8,194 nucleotides of DNA. Source: Anaerolineales bacterium UBA832 (GTDB lineage: Bacteria; Chloroflexota; Anaerolineae; Anaerolineales; UBA11657). Under the pieces are notes generated by a model. That model ran no database searches, had not been told where the DNA came from, and saw nothing but the letters and a program-made list of their open reading frames with translations. Every line of letters begins with the position of its first letter. Position 1 is the stretch's first letter. Both the position numbers and the translations under genes were made by a program. This document shows positions 1 through 5,717 of this stretch, in pieces. The DNA lies in the NCBI GenBank assembly GCA_002296125.1, contig DBHI01000113.1, positions 1-8,194 on the forward strand, written 5' to 3'.

Positions 1-20
1 ACTTCTAATACTGATCCCAT
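1..20 (-). CDS. start of a gene running off the left edge (product unknown)
   Basis: Only the first codons are visible on the minus strand: ATG at 20-18, reading M-G-S-V-L-E before the window ends. The start is supported by a near-consensus Shine-Dalgarno AAGGAG (plus-strand CTCCTT, 28-33) with a 7-nt spacer. It lies downstream of the SH3b gene in the same direction, and an extended -10 motif at 72-80 could give it its own promoter. Too little protein is visible to name a function. Confidence 0.55.
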
Positions 21-41
21 ATATATACTCCTTCTTAAACA

Positions 42-65
42 TTAAAGCTGTAACACATCATTCAT
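42..65 (-). CDS. possible 7-codon leaderless leader ORF (MNDVLQL)
   Basis: A tiny open frame, ATG at 65-63 to TAA at 44-42, encodes M-N-D-V-L-Q-L. Its ATG sits exactly 6 nt after an extended -10 motif, the geometry seen before selD and fhaA in this window. It ends 21 nt before the ATG of the partial gene at 20. It could be a leader peptide, or simply untranslated leader whose transcription start happens to fall on an ATG. No homology can be judged at this length. Confidence 0.2.
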   Translation of the reverse strand: MNDVLQL

Positions 66-71
66 TTATTA

Positions 72-80
72 AGTATAACA
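72..80 (-). promoter_or_regulatory. extended -10 promoter for the left-edge gene
   Basis: On the minus strand the sequence reads TG-T-TATACT, an extended -10 with a 5/6 hexamer (plus 72-77). Transcription would start near 65. I see no recognisable -35. It lies in the spacer just after the SH3b gene stop at 87 and would serve the gene starting at 20. Confidence 0.35.
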
Positions 81-86
81 TGTTAG

Positions 87-980
87 CTAATTCTCATTAT
101 AAATAACACCGATATCCTTAACTTCGCCCTCTACTATAATTAAATCTATACTCACCCATCCATCATCTAGAGACGCCCTAGGAGTATCTAAAATATTAAG
201 CCAAGTACCTTCCTCATTTCTACCGACTATGACGGCACAATCATCCATTAGTAACTGCCCCAAGATTTTGTACGAAGTACCAGGGCCACTCCGAACATTA
301 ACAGATGTAACATCAATACATCCTTTCCGGAGCACAGCCGTCGGTGTAAACGTTGGCGCATTTCTAGATACACTTGTAGCTGTAAGACTATTTGAATAAT
401 CCAGAAGCGCCTCATGAGTAGCAGTCTCCTTCAATGCAACTACCGTAGCTGTATGACCAACGGAAACCTCAGGTAGCTCAGTAGATACTACCGCATTATT
501 ACGAACATTTTCTTCTGTAGTTATCATAGATACAGAAGAATTATCTGATTCGTCTATTCTGCTTTCTGGAACTGCTCCGACAAAATACAAGGCATACCCA
601 ACAGCACCCACCATCAATACAAGCAATCCAGTTGACAACACTACTGACAATATTTTATTGGAACTACCCAAATATTTTTCCGACTCATCTTCGCTCATTT
701 CAAGCAAATCCTCATCCAAAATTTCATTAGGATCTACATTTATGTCTTTATCAGAAATTTTATCCATCCGAAACCTACTCCTATTTGCTGCATCGCAAAG
801 CATCCAATACGCCCATTCTACCTCATCACGCAACTTATCGTAAACATCAGTGCCTTTATAATCATTAAGTACTTCAAGATTCATTTTGTATGCAGCATCA
901 ATTACCTTCATGCCTGAATCGTAACTTATATCCAGAATATCGAAAGGATTTTTATTTAAATATTCTTTCTTGTATTTCAC
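87..980 (-). CDS. membrane protein with N-terminal J-like domain, one TM helix and C-terminal SH3b domain
   Basis: This is a 297-aa protein with three parts. Residues about 10-75 resemble a J-domain (NPFDIL opening, AYKMN helix, late helix with AYWMLCDAANRSRF), but the HPD tripeptide needed to stimulate Hsp70 is absent. Residues about 108-134 form a single hydrophobic helix, and the acidic stretch before it suggests the N-terminus is cytoplasmic. A Ser/Thr-rich linker ending in APTFTPTA leads to a bacterial SH3 domain at about 219-285 (VNVRSGPGTSYKILGQL, GTWLNI, DDGWV), a fold that often binds cell-wall peptides or proteins outside the membrane. The start is GTG at 980, after AGG with a 5-nt spacer; the same bases form a possible extended -10, so a leaderless start is also possible. 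It is divergent from the DUF59 gene. The role is unknown; an envelope sensor or scaffold is an inference. Confidence 0.8.
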   Translation of the reverse strand: MKYKKEYLNKNPFDILDISYDSGMKVIDAAYKMNLEVLNDYKGTDVYDKLRDEVEWAYWMLCDAANRSRFRMDKISDKDINVDPNEILDEDLLEMSEDESEKYLGSSNKILSVVLSTGLLVLMVGAVGYALYFVGAVPESRIDESDNSSVSMITTEENVRNNAVVSTELPEVSVGHTATVVALKETATHEALLDYSNSLTATSVSRNAPTFTPTAVLRKGCIDVTSVNVRSGPGTSYKILGQLLMDDCAVIVGRNEEGTWLNILDTPRASLDDGWVSIDLIIVEGEVKDIGVIYNEN

Positions 981-985
981 AATAA

Positions 986-994
986 CCTATAACA
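986..994 (-). promoter_or_regulatory. possible extended -10 for the J-like/SH3b gene
   Basis: The minus strand reads TG-T-TATAGG (hexamer at plus 986-991, 4/6 match), ending 5 nt before the GTG at 980, which would give a nearly leaderless mRNA. The AGG here can also be read as a weak Shine-Dalgarno site, so the two readings compete. Confidence 0.3.
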
Positions 995-1001
995 AAACTT
1001 T

Positions 1002-1030
1002 TTGACATGATATTATGTAACTGATATACT
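1002..1030 (+). promoter_or_regulatory. near-consensus sigma70-type promoter for the DUF59 gene
   Basis: A perfect -35 TTGACA (1002-1007), a 17-nt spacer and -10 TATACT (1025-1030), preceded by TGA so that it is also an extended -10. This is the best promoter in the window. Transcription should start near 1037, leaving a leader of about 33 nt before the ATG at 1070. That leader is A-rich and has no Shine-Dalgarno sequence. Confidence 0.75.
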
Positions 1031-1069
1031 CGCATACACAAACAATTAATAGAATAATACACTACAACA

Positions 1070-1399
1070 ATGAACAATAAAACCAACACTGAAAACAAAC
1101 AAGTAACACCAACTTCTGAAACTGTAAGAGACGCACTCAGAGAAGTCATGGATCCAGAGCTAGGAATGAATGTTGTTGAGCTAGGTCTAATCAGAGAAGT
1201 TGTATTAGAAAACAATAAACTATCAATCACAATGATACTAACAACACCATTCTGCCCATATGGACCAGCACTAATAGAATCTGTAAGAGATACTGCATCC
1301 GCTCATTCTAGTATGACCACAACTGTAGAAATGGGTACAGAAATGTGGACCCCGGAGATGATGGAAGAAGGCGCAGGGGGAGACTGGGGACTCTTCTGA
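1070..1399 (+). CDS. MIP18/DUF59 family metal-sulfur cluster assembly protein (SufT-like)
   Basis: A 109-aa single-domain protein of the MIP18/DUF59 family, whose members (SufT, PaaD, eukaryotic CIA2) help mature Fe-S proteins in the cytoplasm. Visible hallmarks are the DPE motif at 28-30 followed by NVVELGLI, a beta strand LSITMILTTP, and the conserved reactive Cys62 in TPFCPYGP. The C-terminus carries WTPEMMEEG and ends in GDWGLF, as in stand-alone bacterial members. It is monocistronic, with its own strong promoter at 1002-1030, and converges on selD with only 11 bp between stop codons. The ATG at 1070 has no Shine-Dalgarno site, but the family domain begins soon after, so the start is reasonable. 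No suf operon genes are adjacent, so its partner pathway is inferred from the family only. Confidence 0.88.
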   Translation: MNNKTNTENKQVTPTSETVRDALREVMDPELGMNVVELGLIREVVLENNKLSITMILTTPFCPYGPALIESVRDTASAHSSMTTTVEMGTEMWTPEMMEEGAGGDWGLF

Positions 1400-1410
1400 T
1401 TAAATCAGTG

Positions 1411-2496
1411 CTATTTCACACAAATCATCCCTGATTTACCGTTAACAACTTCACCTACAATTGCGCTAGATACGGCTCCGAATTCGACTAAGACGTCCAC
1501 TAATTGTTCTGCATTTTTTGCTTCTACCGACACCAATAGTCCACCTGACGTCTGAGGATCAAACAACATAGTCCTTTGCCACGAATTCAGATCGTCTGAA
1601 AAAGATACAAACTTACTATAAAAATCTTCGTTTGAAATAGCACCATCTGAAAAAATACCCCTCTCAGCATACTCTAAACTTCCATCCATGAATGGTATAT
1701 TGTCACTATTAAAAATAATCCCACATTCTGATTCTTCAGCCATCTCTTGCGCATGTCCTAGCAACCCATATCCAGTAACATCAGTTCCCGCATGCACATT
1801 AGGATAAACCATTTTGCAAGCCTCAACTATTGGGCTATTGTTACAAGCCATGATCTTTACGCACTCGTCCAAATGGTTGTTGTTGACAATGCCTCTTTTG
1901 TGAGCAGTAGTAATGACGCCACTGCCCAAAGCCTTTGTCAAGACAATTAGATCACCTGGTTTAGCGCCACTAGTCCTTAGTATCATGTTGGTATCAACAA
2001 ATCCAATTACAGCAAGGCCATACTTAGGCTCAGAATCCTTTACTGTATGCCCTCCAACTAATAAAGCCCCTGCATCACTCACCATTTCTGAACCACCTTT
2101 AAGTACATCTCGAAGAACGGATTCTGGTAATTCCTCAGGCCAACAAACCAGATTGAGAGCCATCTTAGGGACACCACCCATTGCGTATATATCCGAAAGA
2201 GCATTGGAAGCTGCTATACGTCCATAAGAAACGGGGTCATCAACTACAGGAGCAAAAAAGTCGGCAGAAAATATCAGAGCCCGATCATTGTCGATGCGTA
2301 AAATAGCCCCATCATCTGGAGTATCTAGCCCTACAATTAAATCGTCTGATTTTGGCATACTTACAGCACTAAGTTCACTTAGTATTTCACTCAAGACCTT
2401 TGGTGAAATTTTGCCTGCTCAACCGGCGCAAGACGAATAAGACGTCAATTTGATATCTTTTCCACTACTTAGTCTTTTGTCTGGACTATTAATCAT
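1411..2496 (-). CDS. selD: selenide, water dikinase (selenophosphate synthase), selenocysteine-containing
   Basis: SelD makes selenophosphate from selenide and ATP, the selenium donor for Sec-tRNA and selenouridine. The frame downstream of codon 34 is unmistakably SelD: DDGAIL, SADFFAPVVDDP, GRIAASNALSDIYAMGG, GGHTVKDSEPKYGLAV, GTDVTGYGLLGH and DPQTSGGLL. It lacks the N-terminal catalytic loop unless translation begins at ATG 2496 and reads the in-frame TGA at 2421-2419 as Sec. This gives LTSYSSCAGUAGKISP, which aligns with E. coli LTQYSHGAGCGCKISP. Sec26 replaces catalytic Cys17, Lys29 matches essential Lys20, and the second Cys (Cys19) is Gly. The total is 361 aa, normal for the family. A SECIS-like hairpin follows the TGA. 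The TTG at 2394, which opens the stop-free part, is only codon 35 (Leu) inside PKVLSEIL. The ATG is preceded by an extended -10 and no Shine-Dalgarno site, so it is probably leaderless. Confidence 0.95.
2384..2409 (-). promoter_or_regulatory. bacterial SECIS element in selD
   Basis: Starting 10 nt after the TGA Sec codon, the mRNA can fold into a 7-bp lower stem (AUUUCAC with GUGAAAU), one bulged A, a 3-bp upper stem (CAA with UUG) and a 5-nt loop AGGUC (2399-2395). The loop sits 20-24 nt after the UGA. E. coli fdhF has an AGGUCU apical loop at nearly the same distance, and its G and U are known SelB contacts. All ten pairs are Watson-Crick. Function is inferred from position and loop sequence. 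Confidence 0.8.
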
Positions 2497-2502
2497 GTAG
2501 TA

Positions 2503-2511
2503 ATTTTATCA
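2503..2511 (-). promoter_or_regulatory. extended -10 promoter of selD (leaderless geometry)
   Basis: The minus strand reads TG-A-TAAAAT, an extended -10 with a 5/6 hexamer at plus 2503-2508. Exactly six nucleotides separate it from the ATG at 2496, so transcription should begin at or next to the start codon. There is no good -35 at 16-18 nt, as is common for extended -10 promoters. Confidence 0.6.
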
Positions 2512-2553
2512 CTAAACATTGATTTAAAGATATACAATAACACATATAGCAAC

Positions 2554-2562
2554 TGATATAAT
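2554..2562 (+). promoter_or_regulatory. extended -10 promoter of the fhaA-like gene (leaderless geometry)
   Basis: TG-A-TATAAT, a perfect extended -10 (hexamer 2557-2562), followed by six nucleotides and the ATG at 2569. The expected transcription start coincides with the A of the ATG, and no Shine-Dalgarno sequence exists upstream. Together with the selD motif it forms a compact 72-bp divergent promoter region (2497-2568). Confidence 0.65.
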
Positions 2563-2568
2563 ATTCCT

Positions 2569-3342
2569 ATGAACATCACAATACAATCCCTAGAAGATCA
2601 GCTAAGCAAATTAATAGAAAAGAATTTCACAAATCTATGGTCACCCCACGTAGATAGAACAACTCTTATTCTTCAGCTAGCTAAAGCACTTGAAATAGTA
2701 TCAAAAACTACAACAAATCAACAAATTCAACAAATTAATTTCACAATAACACTGAACCCCGAAACGCTCAATAAAATAAGAGGAACGTCCAGCAGAATAG
2801 ATCAATATCTCTCTTCAGAGCTATTAGCTATTGCAAACAACCTAGATATATCTATGACATCTAGACCTATTGTAATTCTCAAAACTAATTCAACTCTAAA
2901 AATACGTTCCATAACCATTGATCTGTCGATATCCGACAATGAAAATAACGAGACAGTGATTATTGATAATCAGAAACAATTAAACACAGCGGATCATAAT
3001 AAACCATATATTATAGTTAACGGAAGGTATAATCATTTTTTTGAAAATAGTCTAATTACAATCGGAAGACATCTAGAAAATGACATAATAATTGAAAACA
3101 CAAAAGTTTCTAGACATCATGCCCAAATCCGCTTAAAGCTCGATGAATGGGTTTTATATGACACCAACTCAACACTAGGAACTATCATAAACAATCAGCC
3201 AATAAAAGAGCAAGTCCTAGAGAATGGAGATGTCATTGAAATTGCAAACAACAAACTGATTTTCGTGGACACTAATAAGACGGAAGGCAACGGTCTCCAA
3301 AAATTTTTGAGCCAAAACAACACTCTACCCCTAGGAGATTAA
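2569..3342 (+). CDS. fhaA: FhaA-like protein: DUF3662-type N-domain plus C-terminal FHA domain
   Basis: A 257-aa soluble protein. Residues 1 to about 120 look like the FhaA N-terminal domain (DUF3662): an amphipathic helix with FTNLWSPHVDRTTLILQLAKALE, then a beta-rich part with NFTITLNPETL. After a polar linker comes an FHA domain at about 146-235, which binds phosphothreonine peptides: GR at 166-167, S181RHH, and N200STLGT in place of the usual NGT loop. In actinobacteria FhaA takes part in cell-wall regulation by Ser/Thr kinases, and the same pair occurs in other phyla. The FhaB-like gene follows after 5 bp, so the two are an operon. No kinase, PP2C phosphatase, rodA or pbp gene is present here, unlike the actinobacterial locus. 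The start is fixed by the promoter at 2554-2562, which implies leaderless translation. Confidence 0.85.
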   Translation: MNITIQSLEDQLSKLIEKNFTNLWSPHVDRTTLILQLAKALEIVSKTTTNQQIQQINFTITLNPETLNKIRGTSSRIDQYLSSELLAIANNLDISMTSRPIVILKTNSTLKIRSITIDLSISDNENNETVIIDNQKQLNTADHNKPYIIVNGRYNHFFENSLITIGRHLENDIIIENTKVSRHHAQIRLKLDEWVLYDTNSTLGTIINNQPIKEQVLENGDVIEIANNKLIFVDTNKTEGNGLQKFLSQNNTLPLGD

Positions 3343-3347
3343 ATCAA

Positions 3348-3761
3348 ATGATAGGTGAGTCACTACTTCAATTATTCCATTACGGATTAATACTACTAAT
3401 ATGCATATATCTCGCATGGATAGCTATTCTAATCAGACAAGACACTCAAGCTGTAAAAAAACTACTTCTCCTCCACACTTCTAGCAAAGCATCAATGATT
3501 CACAAGTCAACTAGTATCACGCATAGCGTTACCCCTACAACCACTTTAGGTAGATCGTCTTCTAGTACTATCGCTATAGATGACACAGCAGTATCAATGA
3601 ATCACGCCAAAATAACACGCAAAAATTCCGTTTGGTGGCTAGCAGACCTAAACTCTAAAAATGGGACTATGCTGAATAATCAATCAATTTCACAGCCAAC
3701 AGTTATATCAAATGGAGATTCAATAACTATTGGGCGTCATACATTTATATTTAAAGAGTAA
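3348..3761 (+). CDS. fhaB: FhaB-like protein: N-terminal TM helix plus FHA domain
   Basis: A 137-aa membrane-anchored FHA protein. Residues about 8-29 form one hydrophobic helix (HYGLILLICIYLAWIAIL) and RQD follows it, so the C-terminal part should face the cytoplasm. After a Ser/Thr-rich linker (42-65) comes the FHA domain at 66-136 with TLGRS (G68, R69), S83MNHA, LADLNSKNGT (N102-T107) and a final SNGDSITIGRHTFIF. Thr64-66 in TPTTT, just before the domain, is where FhaB/GarA-type proteins carry kinase-targeted threonines, so regulation by phosphorylation is a fair inference. The start ATG follows AGGAG (3333-3337), inside the end of fhaA, with a 10-nt spacer. The gene ends 42 bp from the convergent pentapeptide gene. 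The common SRxH motif reads SMNH here. Confidence 0.85.
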   Translation: MIGESLLQLFHYGLILLICIYLAWIAILIRQDTQAVKKLLLLHTSSKASMIHKSTSITHSVTPTTTLGRSSSSTIAIDDTAVSMNHAKITRKNSVWWLADLNSKNGTMLNNQSISQPTVISNGDSITIGRHTFIFKE

Positions 3762-3803
3762 TTCTTATAAATTAAGAAAAAGTACCTATTTGACAAAATT
3801 ACT

Positions 3804-4157
3804 TTAAGAAATTTTAGCGCCAAACTTCTCAGGATCAAATTCTCCAGGCCACTTAGTAAAAGAATCATAAATGGCATCAGATAGATCTACATTTGTCATA
3901 TTGCTGCCAGTAAACGAAGCTCCTCTAAGGTCAGCCTCAGTCAAGTCAGCATTATATAAATTAGCATTATTCAGTTTAGTATTTCTAAGAATAGCTCCTT
4001 TCATACTTGTTTTTGACAAATTAGCTCCTGTCAAATCAGCGCCACTCAATATAGTCCCATGAAATTTTGCTGACAACATATTTGCGCCATTCAAATATGC
4101 ACCATGCAAATTTGCCCCTGACAAGTCCGCTCCAATCAGTCTAGTTATCGTATACAT
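3804..4157 (-). CDS. pentapeptide-repeat protein
   Basis: A 117-aa protein made of about 18 uninterrupted pentapeptide units (residues 6-95, for example DLSGA NLHGA, NLYNA DLTEA DLRGA), which should fold as a right-handed quadrilateral beta-helix. The tail IYDSFTKWPGEFDPEKFGA is a familiar C-terminal cap in such proteins. The start is ATG 4157, chosen because GGGAG lies 5 nt upstream. A GTG at 4205 would add 16 residues and overlap the DinB stop, but it has no usable ribosome site and its added residues are out of phase with the repeat. It is the last gene of the minus-strand DinB operon, 38 bp after the upstream stop. Pentapeptide proteins range from DNA mimics to scaffolds, so no specific function can be claimed. 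Confidence 0.88.
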   Translation of the reverse strand: MYTITRLIGADLSGANLHGAYLNGANMLSAKFHGTILSGADLTGANLSKTSMKGAILRNTKLNNANLYNADLTEADLRGASFTGSNMTNVDLSDAIYDSFTKWPGEFDPEKFGAKIS

Positions 4158-4195
4158 TATCGCTCCCGACAATAAATTTTTATATTCGCAACCGT

Positions 4196-4699
4196 CTACT
4201 TCCACCCCTTACCAGCACTAACCAAAGCTAACTCACGCAATGGAGTCAATTCACCAACATGTATAGCCTCATGACAAATTAGATGAGCAAAATTTTCTTC
4301 AAGACTTTTTCCCTTAGGGCCAAAAACAGAAATGTCTTTCATGGTATTGCTACTAAGACTTTCATTTGAAGCTCCTTCTAGCCATTTATTTAATATATCA
4401 AAAGATTCATTAATTGCTTCCAAAATTTGTTCTAGTTGTACACAATTGCCATCCCCAACTATTGGATCTGATCCATACGCATATAAATCTCTAGAGTTAC
4501 TTCTAAAACACCAGTCCATGCCAATAGACATCAACATAACATCTCTATAAACGGCAATATGACCCAAAATCCAATTCATGCAATTACTGTTACCAGGCAA
4601 CTGTAAGATAGACATTTTATGCGACACATCAGTAACGGATTTCTCAATATTAACTTGGCAAATTTTAAGTGTTGTCAAAAATATCTTGTTCTTTCTCAT
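4196..4699 (-). CDS. DinB-like fold protein, paralog 2
   Basis: A 167-aa DinB/YfiT-like four-helix-bundle protein. The likely metal-binding histidines are visible: His47 in NWILGHIAVYRD, and His143 and His147 in CHEAIHVGEL, the HxxxHxGE pattern near the C-terminus. Family members bind a divalent metal and include thiol-dependent transferases, but the substrate here is unknown. It is a tandem paralog of the gene just upstream; residues 33-53 (LQLPG-SNCMNWILGHIAVYRD) are identical but for one position, and equal lengths before this block support the ATG at 4699. There is no Shine-Dalgarno site within normal distance (AGGAA lies 12-13 nt away). The 61-bp gap from the first paralog could hold its own weak promoter (TTGCAT, 17 nt, TATTTA). 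Confidence 0.85.
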   Translation of the reverse strand: MRKNKIFLTTLKICQVNIEKSVTDVSHKMSILQLPGNSNCMNWILGHIAVYRDVMLMSIGMDWCFRSNSRDLYAYGSDPIVGDGNCVQLEQILEAINESFDILNKWLEGASNESLSSNTMKDISVFGPKGKSLEENFAHLICHEAIHVGELTPLRELALVSAGKGWK

Positions 4700-4760
4700 A
4701 TAAATAAATAGTTCCTGCGGTTACTTAATGCAAACATTATGTGTACCTTCTATTGGTGTA

Positions 4761-5258
4761 CTATATCTTACTTATTAAAGCCAACTCACGTAAAGCGCTA
4801 AGCTCACCAACATGCATCGATTCATGCGCAATCATTTGAGAAATATGCTCATTAATAGTATCCCAGTATGCTCCGTATCCTTTTCTGTATTTCACATCTT
4901 TATCAACTTTGTTATCAAAACTATCTGGTTTGCTACTCAACCAATGATCTAAAGTAGCGTACGACAATTCAATTAGTTCTACTAATCTATCAAACTCAAC
5001 GCATGTGCTACCAACATCAATAGCATCTGACCCTGGTCCATATATCTCAACTTCATCCTTAAGCATATGCTCATCCAATCCAGCGTCCATGAGCAAACCA
5101 TCCCGATAAACAGCAATATGCCCCAGAATCCAATTCATGCAATTACTGTCGCCAGGCAACTGTAAGAGACTATGAGATTGAGTCAATCCATCTACAGCAT
5201 TCATCAATGCGTTTTGATTTCTGTTAAAAATTATCTTATAAATATCTGACTGATTCAT
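4761..5258 (-). CDS. DinB-like fold protein, paralog 1
   Basis: A 165-aa DinB-like protein with His47 (NWILGHIAVYRD) and His145/His149 (AHESMHVGELSALREL) as the expected metal ligands. It matches its downstream copy in the N-terminal block and the C-terminal helix but has diverged in the middle (residues 55-135), consistent with an old tandem duplication and different substrates. Cys40 within SNCMNW is conserved in both. The start ATG at 5258 follows GGTGA (plus 5263-5267), which can pair with the anti-Shine-Dalgarno, with a 4-nt spacer. It is the first gene of the likely operon with paralog 2 and the pentapeptide gene, and is divergent from the ABM gene. Enzyme activity is not predictable; a stress or detoxification role is only a family-based guess. 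Confidence 0.85.
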   Translation of the reverse strand: MNQSDIYKIIFNRNQNALMNAVDGLTQSHSLLQLPGDSNCMNWILGHIAVYRDGLLMDAGLDEHMLKDEVEIYGPGSDAIDVGSTCVEFDRLVELIELSYATLDHWLSSKPDSFDNKVDKDVKYRKGYGAYWDTINEHISQMIAHESMHVGELSALRELALISKI

Positions 5259-5285
5259 TTCATCACCGTATTCATATTTGGCTCT

Positions 5286-5291
5286 ATTATA
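5286..5291 (-). promoter_or_regulatory. possible -10 element for the DinB operon
   Basis: A perfect TATAAT on the minus strand (plus ATTATA), 27 nt upstream of the ATG at 5258, in the 139-bp divergent spacer 5259-5397. No clear -35 or TG extension is present, and the region is so AT-rich that chance matches are expected. The spacer shows no other recognisable element. Confidence 0.3.
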
Positions 5292-5397
5292 TATCTTACC
5301 TTAGAACATCACCACTCTTATCTATACAATCAACATGGCGCTATCCTATAAACAAAAGATATAGTATATTCTAATAATAAATAATATAGGAGTCATT

Positions 5398-5694
5398 ATG
5401 TACGGATCAATTTTTAACTTAAAAGTTAAACCTGGACATACAAAAGACCTTCTGAAGGCACTCGAATCAAGAACCCCAGATGGCGCAATAGCCTGGTTCG
5501 TAATGCAACCAGACGATAAAACAAAGGACCTAATTGCAATAGTAGTTTTTAAAGACAAAAAAGCATATCAGGACAACGCTAATAGCCCAGAGCAACATGA
5601 ATCATTCTTGGAAATTATGAGCTACTTACAAGAAGAACCCTCATGGACAGATGGAACATATATATCAAGCGAGATTATCCAAGCATCAGAATAG
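5398..5694 (+). CDS. ABM-fold (antibiotic biosynthesis monooxygenase-like) small protein
   Basis: A 98-aa protein with the dimeric alpha/beta-barrel (ferredoxin-like) pattern of the ABM family: MYGSIFNLKVKPGHTKDLLKAL as strand and helix, WFVMQPDDKTKDLIAIVVFKDKKAYQDNA as hairpin and strand, and NSPEQHESFLEIMSYLQEEPSWTDGTYI at the end. The NSPEQHE helix and final PxWxDG motif match a widespread subgroup of about 95-105 aa. Some ABM proteins are cofactor-free oxygenases or heme-degrading enzymes; this subgroup has no assigned substrate that I can name. The start is supported by AGGAG with a 5-nt spacer before the ATG. It is monocistronic, divergent from the DinB operon and convergent with the scramblase gene, 23 bp apart. 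Confidence 0.82.
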   Translation: MYGSIFNLKVKPGHTKDLLKALESRTPDGAIAWFVMQPDDKTKDLIAIVVFKDKKAYQDNANSPEQHESFLEIMSYLQEEPSWTDGTYISSEIIQASE

Positions 5695-5717
5695 ACACCT
5701 GAGCTAATCAAAAAATG

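Noticed and set aside
658..843. Serine-rich plus-strand frame of 61 codons
   Set aside because: It is the complement of the acidic stretch of the J-like/SH3b gene; a composition artefact.
1006..1017. Imperfect palindrome CATGATATTATG between -35 and -10 of the DUF59 promoter
   Set aside because: Short, with a mismatched pair, and expected by chance in such AT-rich DNA; no second copy was seen.
952..1230. 92-codon minus-strand frame with a hydrophobic stretch, antisense to the DUF59 gene
   Set aside because: It overlaps a recognised family gene and a strong opposite-strand promoter and has no ribosome site; the hydrophobic segment comes from the AT-rich leader.
1397..1399. TGA ending the DUF59 gene as a possible second Sec codon
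   Set aside because: The family ends at this point, the frame after it meets no conserved sequence, and no SECIS-like loop with GGU follows.
1913..2227. 104-codon plus-strand frame inside selD
   Set aside because: Antisense to conserved SelD motifs, with no promoter or recognisable domain.
3762..3778. Hairpin TTCTTA-TAAAT-TAAGAA between the FhaB-like and pentapeptide genes
   Set aside because: Only A-T rich pairs and one G-C, with no U-tract on either strand; too weak to call a terminator.
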